Positions 1 to 5,897 are shown, counted from the first letter of the stretch. The stretch is DNA of 5,897 nucleotides from Acetobacteraceae bacterium (GCA_947446625.1 CANFIE010000261.1:1-5897); one strand, 5' to 3'. The notes: a model not told the origin generated them from the letters alone. A program made the numbers and translations.

Positions 1-1050
1 CCGGCCCGGCACCAGCAGGTTGCCCTCGAACACCCGGCGCGCCGTGCGCAGCACGCCGGCCCAGGCCACATCGTCCTCGCCGTTCAACTCCAGCGCCACG
101 TCCAGCACGCCGGAGGGATGCGCGATCTGCACCGGGGAAGCGCCCGGCGTGGCGACATCATGCGCCACCGTGCCCGGGATGCGCGCGGCGGTGGCGATGC
201 AGATGCCACCCGTGACCGCCATGGCCTTGTGGACGGCCAGCGGCGTCAGGTAGCGGGCGGTGATATGAGCATTCGTCGCCGGGCCGAGCAGCGCGATCTT
301 CGGGATAACGCTATCAGAAACGTCGCCAAAGCCCATGCGGGCGCCAGCCTCAACGCGAATGCTCTCCAGCCGCGCCATCAGCGCCTTGTCGCCGTCAATG
401 GCAGCCGGCGCGCAGTTGGCGTCCACGCCAACATCGGCGGCCTTCAGCATCATGGTCGGCATGGCGCAATCGACCAGGCTCACTTCCACGCCCTGGATAA
501 CGTCTCGCCGGTTGCCGGTGGGGAACAGCTTGCCGGTCTTGGCGCCGGCCACGTGGCGGAAACGCATTTCTATCGGCGCCGCGGTGCCCGGCACGCCGGG
601 AATGCTGGCCTCGCCCTCATATTCCACCGCGCCGCCCGGGGTCTGCACCAGGGCTTCCACCAGCGCGCCGGTATTCTGGTTGCGAATGCGCACCAGCGTG
701 GTTTCGCCCTGCACCGGCACCAGCCCGGCATCAATGGCGAAGGGACCAACCCCGGCGAGCATGTTGCCGCAATTGGGCCGCGTATCCACCTGCAACCGGT
801 CCGGCGCCACCTGGGCGAAGAGGTACACCACATCCACATCCGGCTCGGGGCTGGGGGAAATGATGGCCACCTTGCTGGTCAGCGTATTGCCGCCACCAAT
901 GCCATCAACCTGCAACTGGTGCGGGCTGCCCATGGCAGCAATCAGCACGGCGTCTCGGGTGGCGGTGTCGGCCGGCAGGTCGCTGGCCAGGAAGTAGGGG
1001 CCGCGGCTGGTGCCGCCGCGCATCATCACGCAAGGGATACGGGTTTGCAT
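1..1050 (-). CDS. galD: 4-oxalomesaconate tautomerase, GalD/PrpF family (3' end cut by window edge)
   Basis: Open on the minus strand from the ATG at 1050 to the first base of the window with no stop: 350 codons visible. GalD proteins are about 360 residues, so only roughly the last ten are missing. The N-terminus reads MQTRIPCVMMRGGTSRGPYF, the signature opening of GalD-type 4-oxalomesaconate tautomerases (RIPC then MRGGTS). The family is a two-domain, diaminopimelate-epimerase-like fold. The acid/base pair known from PrpF (Lys73, Cys107) and methylitaconate isomerase is seen as Lys60 in GNTLTSK and Cys94 in RPNCGNML, with the same 34-residue spacing. Known role: cytoplasmic keto-enol tautomerisation of 4-oxalomesaconate after ring cleavage of gallate, before hydration and aldol cleavage. 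The start is supported by a good ribosome binding site. PrpF (2-methylaconitate isomerase) or LigU-like double-bond isomerase activity is the main alternative. No other aromatic-catabolism gene is visible; any partners would lie beyond the left edge. Confidence 0.88.
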   Translation of the reverse strand, partial: MQTRIPCVMMRGGTSRGPYFLASDLPADTATRDAVLIAAMGSPHQLQVDGIGGGNTLTSKVAIISPSPEPDVDVVYLFAQVAPDRLQVDTRPNCGNMLAGVGPFAIDAGLVPVQGETTLVRIRNQNTGALVEALVQTPGGAVEYEGEASIPGVPGTAAPIEMRFRHVAGAKTGKLFPTGNRRDVIQGVEVSLVDCAMPTMMLKAADVGVDANCAPAAIDGDKALMARLESIRVEAGARMGFGDVSDSVIPKIALLGPATNAHITARYLTPLAVHKAMAVTGGICIATAARIPGTVAHDVATPGASPVQIAHPSGVLDVALELNGEDDVAWAGVLRTARRVFEGNLLVPGR

Positions 1051-1201
1051 CGGCCGGGTTCCTTCTGCTGCGGCAAGCGCCGGAGAGGCTGATTCACGGC
1101 CAGCGGCGATTCCGCCTCGGCCGATCAGGCTCTACGCCCACAGCCCCAACCCTGCCAAGCGGGGCTTCCTTGCCGGGCGCCGGGGCGCTACCCAGGCGGG
1201 C
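1051..1201. promoter_or_regulatory. Divergent intergenic region, galD / cytochrome c
   Basis: This 151-bp gap separates two divergently read genes and must hold both promoters, unless one transcript starts inside the other gene. The only promoter-like pair I can pick out is for galD on the minus strand: TTGGCA (1153-1158), an 18-bp spacer, then TAGAGC (1129-1134). The match to sigma-70 consensus is weak. No convincing operator palindrome, riboswitch or small gene is visible. The cytochrome side shows no clear -35/-10 pair, and only a weak AGGCGG just before its ATG. Confidence 0.3.
1059..1064 (-). promoter_or_regulatory. Ribosome binding site of galD
   Basis: On the minus strand AAGGAA (within AGAAGGAA) lies 8 nt before the ATG at 1050. 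It matches the Shine-Dalgarno consensus and fixes the start of the tautomerase gene at the ATG that gives the family-typical N-terminus. Confidence 0.7.
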
Positions 1202-1711
1202 ATGAAGCGCCTGCCCACCCTGCTGCTGCTGCCCGCCCTGGCGCTGGCCGCGCTGTGGTGGGGCTGGCCCGCGCCAAAGGGAGCGCAGGTTTACGCCCAG
1301 CACTGCGCCGCCTGCCACGGCGCCAGCCTGCAGGGCCAGCCAGACTGGGCCAGGCCCAACGCCGCTGGCCGGCTGCCCGCCCCGCCCTTGGATGCCACAG
1401 GCCATGCCTGGCAGCACAGCGACGCAGCGCTGGCACGGCTGGTGGCGCTTTCCATGGCCGCCACCGCCCCGCCTGGCTACCAGACCGACATGCCCGCCTT
1501 CGCCGGTCGGCTTTCAGCGGCGGAAATCCGCGCCGTGGTGGACTTCATCAAAGCCAGTTGGCCGCTCGGCACCCAGGCCAGCCAGGCGCTGCTGAACCCG
1601 AATGGCGCGGCCGAATTCGCCCGGTTGCTGCAACAGGCCGGGCCGGATGCGGAATGGACCTTCCCGGGCGAGTGCATCCCGCCCGGCACCCAGGCCCGCC
1701 CGCCTCAGTGA
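1202..1711 (+). CDS. Small mono-heme c-type cytochrome, membrane-anchored or secreted
   Basis: 169 residues. The N-terminus has two positive residues (K2, R3) and a hydrophobic stretch (about residues 5-22) ending in WWGW. There is no obvious AxA cleavage site, so an uncleaved membrane anchor facing the periplasm is likely. The heme c attachment motif CAACH is at C35-C38-H39. The probable distal heme ligand is Met97 in TDMPAF, followed by the LSAAEIRAVVDFIK helix and SWP at 119-121, a class-I cytochrome c ending. One heme domain is present. About 48 residues follow SWP, forming a tail with a lone Cys157 in FPGEC; I do not recognise this tail. The same frame stays open upstream to 1010, but that part overlaps galD and has no signal sequence, so ATG 1202 is chosen even though its ribosome binding site (AGGCGG, very close) is poor. 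Role inferred: electron carrier to or from a periplasmic oxidoreductase or terminal oxidase; the specific partner is unknown. Confidence 0.87.
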   Translation: MKRLPTLLLLPALALAALWWGWPAPKGAQVYAQHCAACHGASLQGQPDWARPNAAGRLPAPPLDATGHAWQHSDAALARLVALSMAATAPPGYQTDMPAFAGRLSAAEIRAVVDFIKASWPLGTQASQALLNPNGAAEFARLLQQAGPDAEWTFPGECIPPGTQARPPQ

Positions 1712-2184
1712 GCGTGGCTGTGGCCGCGGCTCATGGCCGGGGCGCCGGCGGCCTGCACCGCCACTTGCAGGGTTACGTCACCGGCGCGTTCAAACCGCAG
1801 GGTCAGCGGCACGCTGGCGCCCTGCTCCAGCGCCGCATTCAGGCCCAGCAGCATCACGTGCAGCCCACCCGGGCGCAGTACCACCTCCTGCCCCGGCGGC
1901 AGGGCAATGGCCGGCTGTTCGCGCATGCGCATCACATCGCCATCGCGCACCATGCTGTGCAATTCCACCCGGCCGGCGGCGGGGCTGCTGGCGCTCAGCA
2001 GGCGGTCCGGCGCGGCACCGGTGTTCTTCAGCGTCAGGAAGGCAGCGCCCGAGCCACCGCGAATGGCGGCGCGGCTCCAGGCCTGGGTGATGGTGATCTC
2101 GCCCTGGCGCACCTCCTGCGCGGCGGCCGGCAAGGCGGCAACCAGGGTGGCAAGGCAAAGACCGCGGCGAGCGAAGCGGAGCAT
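1705..2184 (-). CDS. Periplasmic copper chaperone, PCuAC family
   Basis: 159 residues. The N-terminus is a Sec signal peptide: basic residues R3, R6 and R7, a hydrophobic core, and cleavage probably after ALPAAA (about residue 22). The mature part fits PCuAC (DUF461), a cupredoxin-like fold. It has the complete Cu(I) motif H-x10-M-x21-H-x-M: His76, Met87, His109 and Met111, with exact spacing, plus the family segments ITQAWSRA and GGLHVMLLGL. A short His-rich C-terminus (GHSHAH) could add metal ligands. Known role: binds Cu(I) in the periplasm and delivers it, often with Sco, to the CuA site of cytochrome oxidase. The frame runs open far upstream to 2730 inside the dehydrogenase gene, but ATG 2184 is chosen because it begins the signal peptide and has AGGGAA 7 nt before it. 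The gene converges on the cytochrome gene with a 7-bp overlap (1705-1711) and diverges from the flavoenzyme gene. Confidence 0.92.
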   Translation of the reverse strand: MLRFARRGLCLATLVAALPAAAQEVRQGEITITQAWSRAAIRGGSGAAFLTLKNTGAAPDRLLSASSPAAGRVELHSMVRDGDVMRMREQPAIALPPGQEVVLRPGGLHVMLLGLNAALEQGASVPLTLRFERAGDVTLQVAVQAAGAPAMSRGHSHAH

Positions 2185-2191
2185 GGGGGCG

Positions 2192-2197
2192 TTCCCT
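2192..2197 (-). promoter_or_regulatory. Ribosome binding site of the PCuAC gene
   Basis: AGGGAA on the minus strand, 7 nt before the ATG at 2184. It decides the start in favour of the signal-peptide ATG over the many upstream in-frame starts in the long open frame. Confidence 0.65.
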
Positions 2198-2203
2198 GAC
2201 GAT

Positions 2204-2246
2204 TGGCGGTTGATTACGCCCAGGCGGAGATTGACCGCAACCGCCA
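2204..2246. repeat. Perfect 9-bp inverted repeat in a divergent promoter region
   Basis: TGGCGGTTG at 2204-2212 and its exact reverse complement CAACCGCCA at 2238-2246, separated by 25 bp. It sits in the 82-bp gap (2185-2266) between the divergent PCuAC and flavoenzyme genes. Centre-to-centre distance of the arms is 34 bp, about three helical turns, so a pair of half-sites on the same face of the DNA is possible. Alternatively it is a hairpin in the leader of one of the transcripts. No clear sigma-70 promoter is visible on either strand of the gap. Function is inferred only. Confidence 0.4.
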
Positions 2247-2266
2247 TCCGCCCGAGTTTCGCGCCC

Positions 2267-3679
2267 ATGATCGAGACCCTGCTCCCCCGCCTCTCCGCCC
2301 TGCTTGGCCCGCGTGGCCTGCTGACCGACGCCGCCAGCCTGGAGCCACACCTGGCCGACTGGCGGGCGCTGTATCGTGGCGCCACGCCCTGCGTGATCCG
2401 CCCTGGCAGCACCGCTGAACTGGCCGAGGCGGTGAAGCTGTGCGCCGCCGCCGGTGTGCCTCTGGTGCCGCAGGGCGGCAATACCAGCATGGTGGGCGGC
2501 GCCACGCCGGATGAGAGCGGCCGGCAGGTTGTCGTCTCCATGGCCCGGCTGAACCAGGTGCGCGACATCGACCCGCTGGACATGACCATGACCTGCGAGG
2601 CCGGCGTTATCCTGAAGGCGGCGCAGGAAGCGGCGGCGGCGGCGAATTGCCTGTTCCCGCTCTCGCTCGGCGCCGAGGGCAGCGCCACCATCGGCGGCGT
2701 GCTGTCCACCAATGCCGGCGGCAACACCACGGTGCGCTATGGCAATGCACGCGAGCTGATGCTGGGGCTGGAAGTGGTGCTGCCCGATGGGCAAATCTGG
2801 AATGGCCTGCGCCGGCTGCGCAAGGACAATACCGGCTACGCGCTGCGCCACCTGTTTGTGGGCGCCGAGGGCACGCTGGGCTTCATCACCGCCGCCGTGC
2901 TGCGACTGTTCCCGCGCGCCCGCGAAACCGCCGTGGCCTTCTGCGCGGTGCGGGATGAGGACGCGGCGCTGGCGCTGTTCCGCCGCTTCCGCGACCGCGA
3001 TGAGACGGCGGTGCGGGCGTTTGAATACCTCTCGGGCGAGGGCGTCGGCTTCGCGCTGAAACACATAGAAGGCTGCACCAACCCGCTGGCTGGCCGGCAC
3101 GACCATTACGTTCTGGTTGACCTGGCCTCCTCGCGCCCCGAGGCCGGGTTGCGCGAACTACTGGAAGCGGTGCTGGAGGCCGCCATGGAAGCCGGCGAGG
3201 TGGCAGACGCCGCGATTGCCGAAAGCGCCGCGCAACAAGCAAAAATCTGGCGCATCCGCGAGGAACACCCCGAGGCGCAGAAGCGCGAGGGCGCCAGCGT
3301 GAAGAATGATGTGAGCGTGCCGGTCAGCAAGGTGCCGGAACTCATCCGCCGTTCCTCGGAGGCCTGCCGCAAGCTGATACCGGGTGTGCGGCCGGTGCCC
3401 TTCGGCCATCTGGGCGACGGCAATATCCATATGAACCTGGAGCAGCCGGTGGACATGGACCCCGCCGCCTTCCTGGCCCGCAGCCACGACATCATGGACA
3501 CGGTGAACGAGGTGGTGCGCGACCTGGGCGGCAGCTTCAGCGCCGAGCACGGCATTGGCCGGCTGAAGACCGACATGATGGAGGATTGGCGCGGCGGCGC
3601 CGAGCTGGCGCTGATGCAGGCGATCAAGCGCGCCGTGGACCCGGCGGCGCTGATGAACCCGGGCAAGGTGCTGCCCTGA
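2267..3679 (+). CDS. FAD-binding D-2-hydroxyacid dehydrogenase (D-2-hydroxyglutarate / D-lactate dehydrogenase type, GlcD-like)
   Basis: 470 residues, normal length for the family. The N-terminal FAD-binding domain of the vanillyl-alcohol oxidase superfamily (about 40-215) carries PQGGNTSMVGG (68-78), GAEGSATIGGVLSTNAGG (135-152) and GAEGTLGFIT (199-208). The C-terminal FAD-oxidase domain (about 220-470) carries GHLGDGNIH (380-388), AEHGIGRLK (426-434) and the closing NPGKVLP. His381, His388 and Glu427 correspond by eye to the Zn ligands of D-2-hydroxyglutarate dehydrogenases. Arg331 and Lys346 match substrate-carboxylate residues. Known role: oxidation of a D-2-hydroxyacid to the 2-oxoacid, with electrons passing through FAD to ETF, a quinone or a cytochrome. 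D-2-hydroxyglutarate, D-lactate and related acids are all possible. ATG 2267 starts a family-typical N-terminus. It has no good ribosome binding site; an in-frame TTG at 2231 would add 12 residues but is not better placed. The gene stands alone between a divergent and a convergent neighbour. Confidence 0.9.
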   Translation: MIETLLPRLSALLGPRGLLTDAASLEPHLADWRALYRGATPCVIRPGSTAELAEAVKLCAAAGVPLVPQGGNTSMVGGATPDESGRQVVVSMARLNQVRDIDPLDMTMTCEAGVILKAAQEAAAAANCLFPLSLGAEGSATIGGVLSTNAGGNTTVRYGNARELMLGLEVVLPDGQIWNGLRRLRKDNTGYALRHLFVGAEGTLGFITAAVLRLFPRARETAVAFCAVRDEDAALALFRRFRDRDETAVRAFEYLSGEGVGFALKHIEGCTNPLAGRHDHYVLVDLASSRPEAGLRELLEAVLEAAMEAGEVADAAIAESAAQQAKIWRIREEHPEAQKREGASVKNDVSVPVSKVPELIRRSSEACRKLIPGVRPVPFGHLGDGNIHMNLEQPVDMDPAAFLARSHDIMDTVNEVVRDLGGSFSAEHGIGRLKTDMMEDWRGGAELALMQAIKRAVDPAALMNPGKVLP

Positions 3680-3688
3680 CAGCTGGAG

Positions 3689-3717
3689 CGGGTTGGGCAG
3701 GCCTTGCGGCCAGCCCG
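3689..3717. terminator. Hairpin between convergent genes, possible bidirectional terminator
   Basis: In the 40-bp gap between two convergent stop codons, CGGGTTGG (3689-3696) pairs with CCAGCCCG (3710-3717) with one G-U pair. The stem continues inward as GCA (3697-3699) with TGC (3705-3707), leaving a GGCCT loop and a GG bulge. No T-tract follows on either strand, so intrinsic termination is uncertain, although T-poor terminators are common in GC-rich bacteria. Confidence 0.35.
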
Positions 3718-3719
3718 CC

Positions 3720-5897
3720 TCACATGCCGCGGAAGTAGTAGTCGCCCAGCGTCTTCAGCCCGATGTGGATCAGCAGCACCGTGCTGACCGGGTAGTTCAC
3801 ATGGGTGTAGAGGTCCTGGTTGAAGCGCCGCACGAAACGGCCTTCGATGATCAGGCACTCATCCTCATACCCGGCACTGCCCTGGATGAGGGCGAAGCGA
3901 CCCAGGTTGAGGTCGTATTTCGCGGTGGCGTTCACCCGCCAATGGTCGCCGATGCGGGCAGTGCCACCCACCGAGACTTCCTCGCGGGTGCGTTGCGGAA
4001 TGACGAAGGGCAGCGGCGAGGAATAGAGGTAGCCCATTTCCGCCGTCACTCGGCCCATGCGCAGGCGGGCAATGCCATCCACCATCTGCCGGTTGGTCAT
4101 GTCCAGCGCATCCACGCGAATGCGGGCAATGCTTTCAAACCAGGGCGTGGGCGCCACACGTAGCCGGGCCACGTAGTCCGAGGCCGAGCGGCGCAGGCCG
4201 TCATTGGTGTATTGCCCGCTGGTGCTGTGGTCGTCCTGGATGGCATAGGAGCGGCCGGCCAGGCCTTCCACCGCACCGCCATTGGGGAAGTGCCAGGCGG
4301 CGCGCATTGCCATGTCGGCGCGGGTGCCGCCTTCCATGCGGTCGCGGCCGGAAAAGCGGTTGAGGGCGAAGAGGTTGGCGTCGGTGAACTCGAAGTCGAT
4401 GCTGTCCTCGTTCGGCAGGCGGCTTTGCCGCCCCAGGCGCGGGCCGGTGACAATCTGCGCCCGCGGTTCCACCACCTGGTAGCCCAGCGTGTCGTCGTAG
4501 CGCACAAAGGGCATGCGCCAGTCGGCCGCCGCGCGGAAGTTGCTGTTCTGGTTCAGGCCATTGGCCTCGGGCAGGTTCACCGGGGCGTATTGCTGCTTGC
4601 CGGCCCAGTACCCGTTGGTTTCGCCCTGCACGCGCCAGGTCCACATGCCGCCCAGGCCGTCAAAATCCTGCCGCTGCCAGGTGGCGCGGTTGGCCAGGCG
4701 CTGGGTATGCGTACCGGTCAGGCGCACCACGCTCAGCAGGTCGGTGTCGAAGGTGAGGTGCCCGCCGCCCACCGCCTGGCGCGGCGCGTATTCGTAGTAG
4801 GCATGCGGCAGCACGAAGGGCAGCAGGTCGTTGTTGTAGTTCAGCTGCAGGCTTTGATAGGCGCGCATTTCAATGCGGGCATATTGCTCGGTGCCCCAGA
4901 AGCCCTCAACGAAGGCGCTGGAGGCATAGACCGGGCGCGACCAGGTGCGGATGGTCTGCAGGTAGGTGTCGCTGGTGGCGCGATTGATCTCGATGCCGGC
5001 GCGCCAATTGTCGTCAATGACAAAGCGGCCCTTGAGGAACAGGTGGCCACCCAACTGCTCCTTGGTGCGGTTGGTGCCGTTCAACGCACCCAGCGAGAAG
5101 CTGGCATCAAGGTCGCCATTGTTGAAGCGCTGCCGGTATTCGCTGAGCAGGAAGGGGTATTGGCGCGTGGACAGCAGCGGCGTGACGGTGATGTCGGAGC
5201 TTTGGTCGATGACGTAGAAATACGGCAGGATGGTGAAGGCGCCGAGGTAGTTGGTGACGCCCATCTGCGGGAACAGCCAGCCCGAGGCCCGTGGCGCACT
5301 GGGGTCCGGGTGGGAAAGATAGGGCGTGTAGAACACCGGCACGCCATGCACCTGAATGACCGCGTCGCGGTAGGTGATGCGTTGCAGGGTTTTGTCCTGC
5401 GTGGCCACGCCGGCGCGCACCTGCCAGGCCGGGGCGGCTTGCGGGTCTGTCGGGCAAAGGTCGCAGGCGGAATACACCACGCGAGACAATTCGTTGATGG
5501 TGCCGCCGGTGCGGCGCACGCCATTGGCGGCAATGCGCACATTGGCGGTCAGCAGGGCGCGCACCTCACGCAGCACGCCTTCCTTGAACTGGTCCTTCAG
5601 CTCGGCCTCTTCAGCGAAGAGCACCTGGCCATCGGGTTCCAGCAACTGCACATTGCCGCGTGCCGTGGCCACGCCGGTGTCGCGATTGTAGGTGAACTCG
5701 TCGGCGCGCAGCACGCGCTCGCCCTGCCAGGCTTCAACATGGCCACGGGCGGTCACCAGGCCGCGCTCGCGGTCGTACTCAACCTCATCGGCGGTGAAGG
5801 TCACCGGGGCGTTGTTGTCCACCGGTGCCGCGCCGCGCCGCATGGCCTGCACCGCGGTCGGGCCGGCGGGCTGGTCGGCCCGCAGGTTGCCGGTGGC
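3720..5897 (-). CDS. lptD: LPS-assembly outer-membrane protein LptD (N-terminus cut by window edge)
   Basis: Reads on the minus strand from the right edge to the TGA at 3720-3722: 725 residues visible. Apparent starts near 5852 (GTG) and 5843 (ATG) are internal, because the frame is open to the edge and no signal peptide is seen yet. Visible residues about 31-130 form the periplasmic LptA-like (OstA) beta-jellyroll, with repeats such as VTFTADEVEYD and LRADEFTYNRDTG followed by ARG-H/N-V turns. Then come SACDLCP (Cys145, Cys148), the segment TPYLSHPDPSAPRASGWLFP leading into the barrel, and a long Tyr/Arg/Trp-rich beta-barrel to the C-terminus. The barrel ends with EDEC (Cys681) and IGLKTLGDYYFRGM. 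Known role: with lipoprotein LptE it forms the outer-membrane translocon that places LPS in the outer leaflet, taking it from the LptA bridge. E. coli LptD needs disulfides between N- and C-terminal cysteines; here Cys145 or Cys148 with Cys681 would be the equivalent. The gene converges on the flavoenzyme gene across 40 bp, so the surA-pdxA genes that often follow lptD in alphaproteobacteria are not present downstream. Confidence 0.95.
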   Translation of the reverse strand, partial: ATGNLRADQPAGPTAVQAMRRGAAPVDNNAPVTFTADEVEYDRERGLVTARGHVEAWQGERVLRADEFTYNRDTGVATARGNVQLLEPDGQVLFAEEAELKDQFKEGVLREVRALLTANVRIAANGVRRTGGTINELSRVVYSACDLCPTDPQAAPAWQVRAGVATQDKTLQRITYRDAVIQVHGVPVFYTPYLSHPDPSAPRASGWLFPQMGVTNYLGAFTILPYFYVIDQSSDITVTPLLSTRQYPFLLSEYRQRFNNGDLDASFSLGALNGTNRTKEQLGGHLFLKGRFVIDDNWRAGIEINRATSDTYLQTIRTWSRPVYASSAFVEGFWGTEQYARIEMRAYQSLQLNYNNDLLPFVLPHAYYEYAPRQAVGGGHLTFDTDLLSVVRLTGTHTQRLANRATWQRQDFDGLGGMWTWRVQGETNGYWAGKQQYAPVNLPEANGLNQNSNFRAAADWRMPFVRYDDTLGYQVVEPRAQIVTGPRLGRQSRLPNEDSIDFEFTDANLFALNRFSGRDRMEGGTRADMAMRAAWHFPNGGAVEGLAGRSYAIQDDHSTSGQYTNDGLRRSASDYVARLRVAPTPWFESIARIRVDALDMTNRQMVDGIARLRMGRVTAEMGYLYSSPLPFVIPQRTREEVSVGGTARIGDHWRVNATAKYDLNLGRFALIQGSAGYEDECLIIEGRFVRRFNQDLYTHVNYPVSTVLLIHIGLKTLGDYYFRGM

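Noticed and set aside
118..1092. Long plus-strand open frame of 324 codons across the tautomerase region
   Set aside because: It is antisense to galD. Its translation is His/Arg/Gly-rich with no recognisable domain, typical of the frame opposite a GC-rich gene.
1202..2184. Possible novel copper/heme two-gene system
   Set aside because: The genes are convergent, not co-transcribed, and both belong to well-known families; adjacency alone is not enough to call a system.
1255..2199. Plus-strand open frame of 314 codons spanning cytochrome and PCuAC genes
   Set aside because: It is out of frame with the CAACH-containing cytochrome and antisense to PCuAC, with no motif of its own.
1733..2266. Upstream extension of the flavoenzyme by 178 codons
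   Set aside because: The extension runs antisense through the whole PCuAC gene and shows no family similarity; the enzyme has normal length from ATG 2267.
2630..2644. (GCG)5 trinucleotide run
   Set aside because: It encodes Ala122-Ala126 in a helix of the flavoenzyme; such short runs are common in GC-rich coding sequence and need not be a contingency locus.
2185..2730. N-terminal extension of PCuAC by 182 codons
   Set aside because: It would place the signal peptide in the middle of the protein and runs antisense into the FAD domain; the internal ATG has a good ribosome binding site.
1790..3106. Minus-strand open frame of 438 codons over the flavoenzyme and PCuAC genes
   Set aside because: The composition is low-complexity (Gln/His/Arg/Ala) and both regions are explained by conserved proteins in other frames.
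3693..4163. Plus-strand open frame of 156 codons opposite the lptD 3' end
   Set aside because: It is a shadow of the LptD beta-barrel, with no ribosome binding site or domain.
1..5897. Search for CRISPR, tRNA/rRNA, transposase, integrase or attachment-site repeats
   Set aside because: No regularly spaced repeats, RNA-gene signatures or mobile-element proteins were seen on either strand; every long stretch is accounted for by the five genes.

Overview
The window looks like an ordinary chromosomal stretch of a GC-rich Gram-negative proteobacterium. An alphaproteobacterium, perhaps of the Rhodospirillales/Acetobacteraceae type, is the best guess. This rests on the strong G/C bias at third codon positions, an LptD with a single C-terminal Asp-Glu-Cys motif instead of the enterobacterial Cys-Cys pair, and the mix of a gallate-type tautomerase, a c-type cytochrome, a PCuAC copper chaperone and a D-2-hydroxyacid dehydrogenase. 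The taxonomic call is inference; there is no rRNA or other marker here.

Five protein genes fill almost all of the window and alternate in direction. From left to right: (1) 1-1050, minus strand, a GalD/PrpF-family 4-oxalomesaconate tautomerase running off the left edge just short of its C-terminus; (2) 1202-1711, plus strand, a small membrane-anchored or secreted mono-heme cytochrome c; (3) 1705-2184, minus strand, a periplasmic PCuAC copper chaperone that overlaps the cytochrome gene tail-to-tail by 7 bp; (4) 2267-3679, plus strand, an FAD-binding D-2-hydroxyglutarate/D-lactate dehydrogenase-type enzyme; (5) 3720-5897, minus strand, the LPS-assembly outer-membrane protein LptD, cut at its N-terminus by the right edge.

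The intergenic gaps are short. The two divergent gaps (1051-1201 and 2185-2266) must carry the promoters for both flanking genes; the second contains a perfect 9-bp inverted repeat. The convergent gap 3680-3719 holds a GC-rich hairpin that could act as a shared terminator. No gene in the window is co-directional with its neighbour, so none of the five shares an operon with another visible gene.

Functionally, the cytochrome and the copper chaperone may both serve the respiratory chain (heme electron carrier and Cu delivery to cytochrome oxidase), and the flavoenzyme feeds electrons from a D-2-hydroxyacid into that chain. GalD belongs to aromatic (gallate/protocatechuate 4,5-cleavage) catabolism, and LptD to outer-membrane biogenesis. 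I found no mobile element, CRISPR array, tRNA/rRNA, phage gene or sign of a novel defence or biosynthetic system. The points worth a second look are modest ones about gene architecture and active-site residues.
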